16,783 nt of DNA from a bacterium (GCA_029977305.1 JAPOLF010000017.1:1-16783); one strand, 5' to 3'. Shown: positions 5,930-13,670, numbered from the stretch's first letter. The notes: generated by a model not told the origin, from the sequence alone. Made by a program: numbers and translations.

Positions 5930-7243
5930 CTAGAGACCGGCAGCGGCCTTGGCTTCCTCGAAGAGCGCCTCGGCCTCGGCGAGGAGGTCATCCCCCTCGC
6001 TGAAGAGGGCGGCCGCGTTGTCGAGCGAGGCCTGATCGTTGTTGTCGATGCCGGTGGCGAAGGCGTCCGCGGCCTCACCGTAGGCGGAGAGGGCATCGGC
6101 CAGCGCCTGATGCGCGTCCTCGAAGCCGGCCGGCGGGGTCATCCCCGTGACTTCCGCGGCGATCGCATCCCACGCGCCGAACTCCGCGGCGACAGCCTTG
6201 GTCCACTTGCCCTCGCCGACCCGCGGCGCGGCGACCAAGGCGTCGAAGGTGTCCATCGAGCCGCTGACCTTCTCGGTGATCGCGGCGATGGCAGCGACAT
6301 AGGCAGCGGCATCGTCCGATGCGCCGGACGCGGCGGACGTGACATCCCCCGCCAGTGCGGCGGCCTCATCGAAGAGGGCCTGCGCCTCGGCGAGGAGATC
6401 GTCGCCCTCGGCCAGCAACGCGTCCGCCTCGGCGAGCGCCTGCTGATCGCTGTTGTCGATGCCCTGTGCCAGCGCGGTCGCGCCTTCGTTGTAGGCGTCG
6501 AGCGCGTCGAGGAGCGCCTGGTGCGCATCCTCGTACCCAGCGGGCGGCGTCATCGCGGCGAGCTCCTGCTTGAGCGAGCCCCACGTCGCGAACTCGGTGG
6601 CGACCGAGCGAGTCCAATCCGGATCACCCACCTTGGCGTAGGTGATGCGGCCGTTGAAGGTCTCCACCGAGCCGCCGAGCCGATCAGTGATCGCGGCGAC
6701 GCTGGTGAGGTAGGAGCTGTCCATCGCGGCGGCGCCGAGTGCGGCTTCCGCCTCGGAGGCGATCAGCCAGAGATCCTCGCCGGAGACGAAGACGGTGGCG
6801 TCGGTTGATGCGCCGTCCTTGCTCGGCGCGAGGAAGGCGACGCCGGTGATGTTCGAATCCCCTTGCTCGGCAAGCCCGACCAGCAGCTCACCCGATGCGC
6901 GGAAGCTGCCGCCGATCTCGCCGCAGGCGAGGCTCTCGCCGTCTGCGGCGACCACTTCGATGTGCGCCCCGAGGTCGGGCAGATCGCTCACCGAGAACCC
7001 GATGATGGTGCCGGTGCCGACCGCGGCATCGTCCGCGCCGGGCAGGCCCACGGCCTGCGGCTCGAGCACCGGGATGGTGCCGATGACGATCGGTTCTTCG
7101 GCCGCGTTCTCGTCGCATGAGCCGCTGAGCAGGTAGACCGAGAGATCCGCGGATGCGGCGCTCTGGGCGGAGACGGTCGGCATCCCGACCGCGAACAACG
7201 CCGACAGTGCGGCAACGGTGGTGACGACAGATCGCAGTCGCAC
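5930..7243 (-). CDS. Sec-secreted protein with tandem 122-residue helical repeat
   Basis: The start is a GTG at 7241-7243, with AGGAGG 7 nt upstream. The frame stays open for another 1.6 kb upstream, but only because it lies antisense to the terminase gene. The 437-residue product begins with a Sec signal peptide (MRLRSVVTTVAALSALFAVG, cleavage likely after TVSA, about residue 26). Residues 33-165 are a beta-rich domain with two cysteines (C43, C107) that could form a disulfide. Residues 178-299 and 315-436 are two copies of one 122-residue unit. Shared landmarks are AAIT, TPPAG-Y/F-EDAHQAL, GIDN-x-DQ and EGDDLLAEA. The strongly acidic, Ala-rich helices suggest a helical bundle. No enzyme motif is visible. 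It lies opposite in strand to the phage-like genes on both sides and looks like a host surface or periplasmic protein. Confidence 0.87.
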   Translation of the reverse strand: MRLRSVVTTVAALSALFAVGMPTVSAQSAASADLSVYLLSGSCDENAAEEPIVIGTIPVLEPQAVGLPGADDAAVGTGTIIGFSVSDLPDLGAHIEVVAADGESLACGEIGGSFRASGELLVGLAEQGDSNITGVAFLAPSKDGASTDATVFVSGEDLWLIASEAEAALGAAAMDSSYLTSVAAITDRLGGSVETFNGRITYAKVGDPDWTRSVATEFATWGSLKQELAAMTPPAGYEDAHQALLDALDAYNEGATALAQGIDNSDQQALAEADALLAEGDDLLAEAQALFDEAAALAGDVTSAASGASDDAAAYVAAIAAITEKVSGSMDTFDALVAAPRVGEGKWTKAVAAEFGAWDAIAAEVTGMTPPAGFEDAHQALADALSAYGEAADAFATGIDNNDQASLDNAAALFSEGDDLLAEAEALFEEAKAAAGL

Positions 7244-7262
7244 GCAGGTTCCTCCTGATTGG

Positions 7263-7281
7263 GCCGCGCAGGTGGCGCGGC
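7263..7281 (-). promoter_or_regulatory. Leader hairpin upstream of the repeat-protein gene
   Basis: A perfect 7-bp GC stem (7263-7269 with 7275-7281, loop of 5 nt) lies 20-38 nt before the GTG start, just upstream of the AGGAGG site on the minus strand. It could affect mRNA stability or translation. It has no T-run, so it is not a standard terminator or attenuator. Confidence 0.3.
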
Positions 7282-7363
7282 GCGTGGACCGATGCTCCCC
7301 CAAGACGGTCATGGGCTCCTGCCCAGAGAGGAGTATGCACATGGGAATCCGCCTTGGCACCCC

Positions 7364-7375
7364 GGTCCGAGGACC
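7364..7375. promoter_or_regulatory. Short palindrome in the terminase / repeat-protein divergent interval
   Basis: GGTCC-GA-GGACC is a perfect 5-bp dyad, 39 nt before the terminase start, in the 171-nt interval between two divergent genes (7244-7414). A TACACT hexamer (7398-7403) follows, very near the terminase start. Both could be regulatory, but a 10-bp dyad is common by chance in GC-rich DNA. Confidence 0.22.
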
Positions 7376-7414
7376 AATTGAGGGCCCAAATCGTACGTAC
7401 ACTACCTGGAGGCC

Positions 7415-8917
7415 GTGCGTGCGCGGCTCGCCGTGCTGAGCGAACACGCCACGCTCGATCGCGCCGTGCGGTGCATGACGTCGGACATCGCCTGCTTCTC
7501 CCGCGGGGCGCTCACCCCGTGGGTGCTGCGGGAGTATCAGCTGCGACCGGCACGGGCGATGCTCGAGAGCATCGAGCGCGGACTCGGCCGCAGCTTCGTG
7601 GCGACCTTCAGCCGGCAGGCGGGCAAGGACGAGATGCTGGTGCACCTCGTCGCCTATCTGCTGGTGCGCAACCAGCGCCGCGGCGGCTCGATCGTCATCG
7701 CCGCGCCGAGTTTCCGGCCGCAGGCCGCCCTGACCCGTGATCGCCTGACCCGCCGCCTCGCGAGTCCGGTGTGTGCCGCCCTCGGTGGCCGGGCGATGCG
7801 CCAACGCGACGGCTATGCACTCGAGGTGGGGGAGGCGAGCGTGCGCTTCCTCTCCGCCGCCCCGACGAGCAATGCCCGTGGCCAGACCGCCAGTCTGCTG
7901 CTCGTCGCGAACGAGGCGCAGGATATCGACCCCGACACATGGGATGCCGTCTTCGATCCGATGGCGGCGAGCACCAATGCCACCACGCTCTTCCTCGGCA
8001 CGGTGTGGGATCGCGACAGCCTGCTCAGTCGACAGATGCGCTTTCTGGAGGAGGAGCAGCATCGCGATGGGGTGCAGCGCGTGTGGCGGACCCCGTGGCC
8101 GGAGGTTGCGGCATGTGTTCCCGCTTATGGTGCGCGGGTGGAGGCGCGGATCGCCCAGTTCGGTGCCGATCACCCGTTCATCCGCACCGAGTACCTGCTC
8201 GAGGAACTCGATGGTGCGGGCGGGCTCTTCCCGCCGGAGCGGATCGCGCATCTGAACGGGACGCACGCGCCACTCACGCAGGGCTTGCCCGGTGAGGCCT
8301 ATGCGCTGCTGCTCGATGTCGCCGGGGAGGAGGAGCACCCGACCGGCCCCGGGACGTGGCAACCCGAGGCCCGACGTGACAGCACCGCGCTCACCGTGGT
8401 GCGGATCGTCCCCCGCGAGGGTGACCGCCCGCGGTATGAGGTGGTGCATCGGCAGGCGTGGACCGGGGTGGGCCACCCCGCGCTGCAGGCGCAAGTGGTC
8501 GATCTCGCGCGGCACGTGTGGAAGGCGCGGGCGGTGGTCGTCGATGCCACCGGGATCGGTGCGGGGCTGGCGTCGTTCCTCGCCACCGCGTTGGCGGATC
8601 GACGCGGTGGCCCGCCGGTGCAGCTGGTGCCGTTCACCTTCTCCGCCGCGAGCAAGAGCCGACTCGGCTGGGAGTTCGTGGCGCTGATCGAGAGCGGTCG
8701 CCTCAAGGATCACCGTGACGACGGCTCCGCCCTCTGGCGCGCTTTCCGGTCGCAACTCGCGCAGACCACCTATGAGACCCCGAGCGGTTCCGGACGCCCC
8801 CTGCGCTGGGGCGTGCCGGCCAGCCGCGGCCACGACGACCTCGTGATGAGCGCAGCGCTTACCGTCGCGCTCGATGACCTCGATTGGCGACCGCGCCGCG
8901 CGCGCGGCACCGCCTGA
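7415..8917 (+). CDS. terL: Phage terminase large subunit
   Basis: This 500-residue protein is the ATPase/nuclease motor that packages DNA through the portal. The N-terminal ATPase has a Walker-A-like SRQAGKDE (66-73), the form seen in the 'SRQxGK' terminase group. A Walker-B-like LLLVANEAQD (161-170) has Asn where many relatives have Asp, and a TTLFLGTVWD coupling segment lies at 191-199. The C-terminal RNase-H-like nuclease has the expected acidic residues: D301 in LLLDVAGE, D377 in VVVDATGIG and D474/D475 in GHDDLVMSAAL. No frameshift or stop interrupts it. The GTG at 7415 is the first possible start after an in-frame stop at 7379; a GGAGG lies only 2 nt before it, so a start slightly downstream (GTG 7433) is possible. 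No portal gene follows directly, which is unusual. Confidence 0.94.
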   Translation: MRARLAVLSEHATLDRAVRCMTSDIACFSRGALTPWVLREYQLRPARAMLESIERGLGRSFVATFSRQAGKDEMLVHLVAYLLVRNQRRGGSIVIAAPSFRPQAALTRDRLTRRLASPVCAALGGRAMRQRDGYALEVGEASVRFLSAAPTSNARGQTASLLLVANEAQDIDPDTWDAVFDPMAASTNATTLFLGTVWDRDSLLSRQMRFLEEEQHRDGVQRVWRTPWPEVAACVPAYGARVEARIAQFGADHPFIRTEYLLEELDGAGGLFPPERIAHLNGTHAPLTQGLPGEAYALLLDVAGEEEHPTGPGTWQPEARRDSTALTVVRIVPREGDRPRYEVVHRQAWTGVGHPALQAQVVDLARHVWKARAVVVDATGIGAGLASFLATALADRRGGPPVQLVPFTFSAASKSRLGWEFVALIESGRLKDHRDDGSALWRAFRSQLAQTTYETPSGSGRPLRWGVPASRGHDDLVMSAALTVALDDLDWRPRRARGTA

Positions 8918-8948
8918 TCACCCAGCGATGAAGGAGGACCCACGCATC

Positions 8949-9197
8949 ATGGACATCACCCCGATGGAGTCACCGATCGAGGCAACGACCCCGTTCCCGG
9001 AAGCGCCCGCTGCGCCGCCGGATGAGCCGGTCGCCGATGACCCGGTGACGCACCTCGTCGCGCGGCTGCAGGAGGTCTTGCAGCAGGCGCCGCCGCCGGT
9101 GCCGGCGGGCAGCGGACGTCCGCTCGGAATCGATCCGGAGCAGCTCCCCGCCACGGAGAAGATCCGGCTCGGGTTGATCGCTGCCACCCGGCAGTGA
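8949..9197 (+). CDS. Small acidic proline-rich protein between terminase and capsid
   Basis: The ATG at 8949 is preceded by AAGGAGG (8931-8937), giving 82 residues. An ATG at 8928 would add seven residues but has no ribosome site. Residues 1-30 are acidic and Pro/Ala-rich, residues about 33-45 can form a helix (VTHLVARLQEVLQQ), then comes another Pro-rich stretch and a short C-terminal helix (ATEKIRLGLIAATRQ). No family is recognised. It lies 31 nt after terminase and 56 nt before the capsid gene on the same strand. In many phages the gene just before the capsid encodes a scaffold or protease, so a short scaffold-like or head-assembly role is a positional guess only. It is much shorter than usual scaffolds. 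Confidence 0.78.
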   Translation: MDITPMESPIEATTPFPEAPAAPPDEPVADDPVTHLVARLQEVLQQAPPPVPAGSGRPLGIDPEQLPATEKIRLGLIAATRQ

Positions 9198-9253
9198 TCG
9201 TTCGCATCGCACACACCAGTAGGCCGATTGGATAGAAAGGACGTGACACCCTT

Positions 9254-10144
9254 ATGGCGATGACCAAAGTCGAATCCGCGAAGCTGACCCAGGACCTGCT
9301 CCTCCGGGGAGTGGTGGAGACGGTGGTGAAGGAGTCGCAGCTGCTGCAGTTGCTCCCCTTCCTCGAGGTGACCGGCACCGCCGTCACCTACAACCGCGAG
9401 GCGACCATGCCTGCCGCTGCCTTCTACGATGTCGGCGACACCTGGGCCGAGGCGACCCCGACCTTCACCCAGGTGACCGCAGGCCTCAAGATCCTCGGTG
9501 GCGATGCCGACGTCGACAATTTCCTGCAGGCGACCTACGCCACCCCGCACGACATCGAGGCGGAGGCGATCGCGAGCCGGGCGAAGGCCGTCGCCCACGC
9601 CTACACCTCCGCTTTCTACAACGGGGACTCGGCGGTGGACACCAAGTCCTTCGACGGCCTGACCAAGGCGATCCCCGCCGGGCAGACCTTGGCGGCCGGC
9701 GCCAACGGCGGCCAACTCACGCTTGATCTGGTGGACCAGGTGATCGACCTGGTGAAGCCGGGCAAGCCGGACGCGTTGCTGATCTCGAAGCGGACCCGCC
9801 GCAAGCTGAGCGCGCTGCGTCGGGCGTCCGGCAATCTGCTGGAGACGGATGTCAATGCGTTTGGACAGCGAGCGCTCTTCTACGATGGCATCCCGCTGGT
9901 GGTGGACGAGTTCATCAGCGACACCCAGACCAAGGGAACGAGCGGCGCGGTCTGCAGCTCGATGTACGCCCTGAAATTCGGACAGGGCGTCGGCGTGATG
10001 GGCCTCGAGCACGGCGGCATCCAGGTGGAGCGCGTCGGGGAACTCGAGACGAAAGACGCGACCCGCACCCGCATCAAGTGGTACGCCGGACTCGCGGTCT
10101 TCAGCGAGTTGGGGGTGTCGCGCCTGGAGGGGATCCTGGCGTAG
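9254..10144 (+). CDS. Phage major capsid protein, HK97-fold type
   Basis: The 296-residue protein starts at the ATG at 9254; AAAGGA lies 12 nt upstream, a loose but acceptable spacing. The sequence has the layout of the self-assembling major capsid proteins found in many tailed phages: an N-terminal helix (QDLLLRGVVETVVKESQLLQLLPF), a TYNREA strand, an AAFYDVGDTWAEATPTFTQ loop, the long spine-helix region (about 97-118), a NGD-x-x-x-x-x-SFDGL segment, and the closing ETKDATRTRIKWYAGLAVF domain. No separate protease or long scaffold-like N-terminal domain is seen, so assembly would need unknown partners. Encapsulins share the fold, but the adjacent terminase makes a viral capsid more likely. 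No terminator is evident just after the stop. Confidence 0.9.
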   Translation: MAMTKVESAKLTQDLLLRGVVETVVKESQLLQLLPFLEVTGTAVTYNREATMPAAAFYDVGDTWAEATPTFTQVTAGLKILGGDADVDNFLQATYATPHDIEAEAIASRAKAVAHAYTSAFYNGDSAVDTKSFDGLTKAIPAGQTLAAGANGGQLTLDLVDQVIDLVKPGKPDALLISKRTRRKLSALRRASGNLLETDVNAFGQRALFYDGIPLVVDEFISDTQTKGTSGAVCSSMYALKFGQGVGVMGLEHGGIQVERVGELETKDATRTRIKWYAGLAVFSELGVSRLEGILA

Positions 10145-10417
10145 TTGACATCGCGGATTCGCCCGTCACGGATGCGTCTGCGGTGTGCGGGCCGAAGGTG
10201 AACGTTCGATTGCTCGTACTTATGGCTTGCGACCCTGATCTGTTGATGTGGATCAACGGATCCCGACATGCCAACCTGGGTATCGATCAACCAACTCGCT
10301 GCAGTTTGAATGCGGAACGATTGATGACCGGAGCCTAGTTCGGTGGGAGGTGATAGCATCCAGTTGACATTCGTCTGGCTGGGCGGGTGAAACCTCATCA
10401 GACGAATGGGAGGCTGT
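10145..10417. other. Non-coding interval before the carbonic anhydrase gene
   Basis: These 273 nt carry no supported gene. TTGACA hexamers occur right after the capsid stop (10145-10150) and near the right end (10364-10369), both within GTTGACAT, but no good -10 follows either. The right end also holds a 10-bp inverted repeat (separate entry). Base composition is visibly less GC-rich than in the terminase/capsid genes. Confidence 0.45.
10368..10408 (+). promoter_or_regulatory. 10-bp inverted repeat overlapping the ribosome-site region
   Basis: CATTCGTCTG (10368-10377) and CAGACGAATG (10399-10408) are perfect inverted copies 21 nt apart. They end at the first G of the GGGAGG ribosome site and start inside a TTGACA hexamer (10364-10369). 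A bound dimeric regulator, or an RNA hairpin masking the ribosome site, would both be possible. Neither can be chosen from sequence alone. Confidence 0.42.
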
Positions 10418-11203
10418 ATGGGTGATCTCGTTGATCAGCGAAATGGATATCGTTCGATGTTAGGACGGCGCGCGGTTGTCCGAGGCATAGCTGGCGCTGG
10501 TGTGGCGCTGCTGGTGGGACGCCTCGCTGTCAGGGCGGGCGAGGACGGGGTTCATTGGACCTACATCGGTGAAGAAGGCCCCGAGTTCTGGGGCGAGCTT
10601 TCGCCGGAGTTTGCAGCATGCAGCACGGGTGAGCAGCAGTCGCCGATCAGTTTGATCGTGACTGATGGCGTCGACGAGCCGGAGATGAGCATCGTGCAAA
10701 TGCCGACTGCGGGCGGGACGTTGGTGAACAATGGCCATACCCTGCAGGTGAATCTTCCTGAGGGCAATACGTTGATCCTCGGCGATGATGAGTACGAGCT
10801 CCTGCAGTTCCATCTGCACACGCCGGCGGAGCATGAAGTTGATGGAGTCCTTTACCCGCTCGAGATCCATCTGGTGCACCGGAACGATGAGGGGCAACTT
10901 GCGGTGTTGGGGGTGTTGGTGAAGGAAGGCGATGAGAACCCCGCCTTGACGCAGGTGTTGACGGATATCCCCGAAGCAGGTGCGGAACGCTCGCTTGCCG
11001 AACCGGTGGATGTCGCGGCACTGTTGCCTGCTGATCGCAACGCTTTCCAATACGCAGGGTCGTTGACCACGCCGCCGTGCTCGGAGGGTGTCACCTGGAC
11101 GGTGTTCGAGCAGCCGACGACCGTTTCGGCTGAGCAGCTTGCTGCTTTCCGCGCTCTGTACCCGATGAATGCGCGCCCAATGCAGCCGCTGAACGACCGC
11201 TAG
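10418..11203 (+). CDS. Tat-exported alpha-class carbonic anhydrase
   Basis: It hydrates CO2 to bicarbonate outside the cytoplasm. The ATG at 10418 follows GGGAGG by 4 nt; the ATG at 10406 lacks a ribosome site. The 261-residue protein has a twin-arginine signal (GRRAVVR at 16-22, hydrophobic to about 38). The mature domain has HWTYIGEEGPEFWGEL, QSPISL, NNGHT (H107, the usual proton-shuttle position), the three zinc ligands H132 and H134 (QFHLH) and H151 (EIHLVH), and SLTTPPCSE with the gate threonine. C68 and C221 match the conserved disulfide pair of bacterial alpha enzymes, in keeping with export. All catalytic residues are present, so it should be active. More A/T third positions than in the preceding phage genes suggest a separate history. 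It follows the capsid gene on the same strand, with its own leader. Confidence 0.95.
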   Translation: MGDLVDQRNGYRSMLGRRAVVRGIAGAGVALLVGRLAVRAGEDGVHWTYIGEEGPEFWGELSPEFAACSTGEQQSPISLIVTDGVDEPEMSIVQMPTAGGTLVNNGHTLQVNLPEGNTLILGDDEYELLQFHLHTPAEHEVDGVLYPLEIHLVHRNDEGQLAVLGVLVKEGDENPALTQVLTDIPEAGAERSLAEPVDVAALLPADRNAFQYAGSLTTPPCSEGVTWTVFEQPTTVSAEQLAAFRALYPMNARPMQPLNDR

Positions 11204-11282
11204 GTCGAGGAAGGGTAGGGCACTAGGGGATCACTTCATGGGGTTAAAGTCCCACGATCGAACCCTTTAGCGCGATCAAAGA

Positions 11283-11311
11283 GACGCTGACGAGCAGATG
11301 TCGGCGGCGTC
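11283..11311 (+). terminator. Candidate terminator after the carbonic anhydrase
   Basis: A stem of 11 positions with one mismatch (11283-11293 with 11301-11311, one G-T pair) is followed by the pyrimidine run CCCTTCTTCTTC. It lies 80 nt past the stop at 11203 and 30 nt before the end of the convergent CoA-transferase gene. The run is not pure T, so efficiency is uncertain. Confidence 0.5.
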
Positions 11312-11340
11312 CCCTTCTTCTTCAGAGCGGAACAATGGTT

Positions 11341-12540
11341 TCAGACGGCGCCGGATTCTCGCATCGCGGAGATCTCCGCGGCGTCGTAGCCGAGCTCGCG
11401 CAGAATCTCATCCGTGTGCTGCCCGAGCATCGGCGGCGACGTCGGAGGCACCCCCGCCTCGCCATCCATCCGCACCGGCGAGCGCAGCACGCGCACGGTC
11501 CCGGCGGTCGGGTGCTCGACCTCGTCGATCAGGCCCATCGCGACCACCTGCGGGTGCGCCTCGACATCGTCGTAGCTGTTGACGCGCCCGCACCAGACAT
11601 CGGCGGCGGCGAGGAGGGTCATCCACTCCTCGGTCGTCTTGTCCGGCATGCGGCTGGCGATCACCCGCTTCACCGAGGCGGGATCGGCCATCGCCGCGGC
11701 ATCGTCGAATGCGGCGAGCGCCGGCAGATCGAGCAGGTCGGCCATCTTCGGCAGCGGGTTCATCGAGAGCGCGAGATAGCCGTCCTTGGTCCGGTAGACG
11801 CCGTACGGCGGTCCGTGGAAGCGGGTGGGGGTGCCCTCGGCGCAGCGCTCCCGCAGGAAGGGGCCATTGAGGTGATAGGTGAACGGTTCCATCTGCAAGT
11901 GCATCGCGGCTTCGAGCAAACTGCTTTCCACGCGCATGCCGACCCCGGTGCGCTCGCGCCCGAGCAGCGCCGAGACGATGGCGAAGGCGAGCAGGGACGC
12001 GGCATGGATGTCGACGATCGGCGCTCCGACCGGGGTGGGTGGATCATCCCGCCGCCCGGTCGCCCACGCCAGTCCGCTCTCCGCCTGCAGGATCAGATCC
12101 TGCCCGGCGCGGTCCTTGTACGGCCCGTCGGGCCCGAAGCCGCTGCCGGAGCAGTAGACGATGCCGGGATTGATCGCGCGGAGGTCGTCGTAGCCGAGGC
12201 CGAGCCGATCCATCACGCCGGGGCGGTAGTTCTCGACCACGACATCGGCCGAGGCGGCGAGTTTGCGGATGATCTCCTTCCCGGCCGGGGATTTGAGATC
12301 GACGGTCATGCTGCGCTGGTTGCGGTTGAAGCCGAGGAAGAAGAGGCTCTCCCCGTTGAGGTAGGCATCGCCGCCGGCCCAGCTGCGTTCCCACGCGCCC
12401 GCACCGGGGCGTTCGATCTTGATCACGGTTGCCCCGAGATCGGCCAGCATCTGCACCGCCGCCGGGCCCTGCGCGAGTTGCGCGAACGAGAGGACGGTGA
12501 TCCCGGTGAGGGCGCCTTCGGGGAGGTTGGTGGTGCTCAC
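11341..12540 (-). CDS. Class III CoA-transferase (CaiB/BaiF family)
   Basis: These cytoplasmic enzymes move CoA between an acyl-CoA and a carboxylic acid. The GTG at 12538-12540 is chosen because AAGGAGAG lies 9 nt upstream; the ATG at 12576 has no ribosome site. The 399-residue length is normal for the family. Family landmarks include LTGITVLSFAQLAQGP (11-26), VIKIERPG (39-46), GFNRNQRSMTVDLKSPAGKE (70-89), VVENYRPGVMDRLGLGYDDL (101-120), INPGIVYCSGSGFG (123-136), and GQDLILQAESG with the presumed catalytic Asp148. Substrates cannot be assigned: no ligase, dehydrogenase or hydratase of a matching pathway is nearby. It follows a secreted-protein gene on the same strand by 81 nt with no obvious terminator, so cotranscription is possible though not functionally suggestive. 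Confidence 0.94.
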   Translation of the reverse strand: MSTTNLPEGALTGITVLSFAQLAQGPAAVQMLADLGATVIKIERPGAGAWERSWAGGDAYLNGESLFFLGFNRNQRSMTVDLKSPAGKEIIRKLAASADVVVENYRPGVMDRLGLGYDDLRAINPGIVYCSGSGFGPDGPYKDRAGQDLILQAESGLAWATGRRDDPPTPVGAPIVDIHAASLLAFAIVSALLGRERTGVGMRVESSLLEAAMHLQMEPFTYHLNGPFLRERCAEGTPTRFHGPPYGVYRTKDGYLALSMNPLPKMADLLDLPALAAFDDAAAMADPASVKRVIASRMPDKTTEEWMTLLAAADVWCGRVNSYDDVEAHPQVVAMGLIDEVEHPTAGTVRVLRSPVRMDGEAGVPPTSPPMLGQHTDEILRELGYDAAEISAMRESGAV

Positions 12541-12621
12541 GGTGCGCGTCTCTCCTTCGTCGGAACGGACGCGCATAGCATAGCCGCGACGGCGGGATCG
12601 TCACCGAGAACCCGAGACGGA

Positions 12622-13608
12622 TCAGCGCCTGCGGCGTCGGCCGTTCCGCTGTCGTCGTCGCCCGGCACCCGCAGAGACCCCTGCCGACCGGCGGATCGTC
12701 AGCTTGGTGTTGCCTCGTGCGCTCCGTTCGTTCAGCGGTGTGCCCTCGATGGTGAACGGCGAGATATCGAGCAGCATGCCAGGGCCATTGGCAGGGTCGT
12801 CGAGTCGGGCGAGGGACACCTCGACCTCCTTCTCGCCGATATGTGCGGTGAGCGAGCGATTGATCACGGCGTCATCGACCGTGAGGCCGACCATGGCAAG
12901 TCGGGATTCTGACAACCAGGCGCGGAAGGTCCCCTTCTGATCGATGTCGGACCCAGCGAACGTTGTCACCCACCCGCTGCCGTCGAACTCCGGGCCGGTG
13001 AACTCGCGGGCGCCGCTCGCTGACGCCCAGCCTGCGTAGAGCACCTCACCGGACTCGTCGATGAGCCCTGATTGTCCGGTGAAGCTGAACTCCATGGTGT
13101 CGAGGTTGGACGATTCCCAGCGATTGAGGGAGGGTCGGCCACTCACGTGCAACGTCCAGCCGTCCTCTGCGTTGCCGCTCATCGACTGCATGTAGTCGTT
13201 GCCGAACGCGGTCGAGATGACCGGTCGTATCTCTCCGGTCCTCACGGTGGCTGCGATCTCTGGCGACGCATCCACGTCGTCGATCTCCCCGGAGCGATGG
13301 TAGAACCGCAGGTGCACGACACCCCACGAACTGCTGCCGAAATACCCGGTGGCGTGGTAGCCGATGCCCTGAGCTTCAGGATCGTACGCGGCCCAGAGTT
13401 CTTCGAGGCGATCTTCGCCGTCTACGGTGAGCGACTCCACGCAGTAGTCCGGTCGAGCGTCGCTGCAGGGCGGCCAGATGAGATCCTGACGGAGCTCCGG
13501 CCTCGGCATGAGTGCAAGGGCGCGGCGCCCGAACCCCAGTCCCGCGGCGAGGGCCGCGAGCGAACCGATCATCGCGCGGCGATGCATGGTGAGCGTCGAG
13601 AACGTCAC
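12622..13608 (-). CDS. Tat-exported protein of unknown function
   Basis: The start is a GTG at 13606-13608, with AAGGGGG 6 nt upstream, giving 328 residues. A likely twin-arginine signal lies near the N-terminus (MHRRAMIGSLAALAAGLGFG, about 8-27; cleavage near the Ala-rich site at about 32). The mature part begins with two cysteines (C48, C56). A mixed polar region with many Trp/Tyr/Phe and repeated short strands follows (GYFGSSSWGVVHLRFYHRSG, then WTLHVSGRP and MEFSFTGQSG), suggesting a beta-sandwich or beta-barrel. The last 20 residues are extremely Arg-rich (RRRQRNGRRRRR), which could tether the protein to an anionic surface. No family is recognised. A promoter-like TATACT lies 57 nt upstream. 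Confidence 0.87.
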   Translation of the reverse strand: MTFSTLTMHRRAMIGSLAALAAGLGFGRRALALMPRPELRQDLIWPPCSDARPDYCVESLTVDGEDRLEELWAAYDPEAQGIGYHATGYFGSSSWGVVHLRFYHRSGEIDDVDASPEIAATVRTGEIRPVISTAFGNDYMQSMSGNAEDGWTLHVSGRPSLNRWESSNLDTMEFSFTGQSGLIDESGEVLYAGWASASGAREFTGPEFDGSGWVTTFAGSDIDQKGTFRAWLSESRLAMVGLTVDDAVINRSLTAHIGEKEVEVSLARLDDPANGPGMLLDISPFTIEGTPLNERSARGNTKLTIRRSAGVSAGAGRRRQRNGRRRRR

Positions 13609-13664
13609 TTGAATCCCCCTTGGTGATTCCGAGACATCATCCCAGAATCCACATAAAAAACATC

Positions 13665-13670
13665 AGTATA
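13665..13670 (-). promoter_or_regulatory. Putative -10 box (TATACT) of the Tat protein gene
   Basis: On the minus strand TATACT lies 57 nt before the GTG at 13608, in an A/T-rich patch (about 13650-13678) that stands out in this GC-rich window. Five of six bases match the standard -10. No clear -35 at 17 nt. Confidence 0.45.

Noticed and set aside
5930..8833. A 967-codon minus-strand open frame
   Set aside because: Only 5930-7243 is real. The upstream part lies antisense to the terminase gene, has Arg/His/Gly-rich non-protein-like composition, and a GTG with AGGAGG marks the true start at 7243.
9254..10144. Encapsulin rather than phage capsid
   Set aside because: The fold is shared, but an intact terminase lies just upstream, a portal lies downstream, and no cargo enzyme of the encapsulin type is adjacent.
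10145..10150. TTGACA directly after the capsid stop as a promoter
   Set aside because: No acceptable -10 hexamer at 16-18 nt and no gene start soon after. It may be chance.
11215..11290. A tRNA-like stretch with a GGTTCGATC motif on the minus strand
   Set aside because: The T-arm does not pair properly and no acceptor or anticodon stems can be drawn.
11335..12912. A 525-codon plus-strand open frame
   Set aside because: It is antisense to the CoA-transferase and the next gene. The product is low-complexity Gly/Arg/Val/Asp, and codon bias favours the minus strand.
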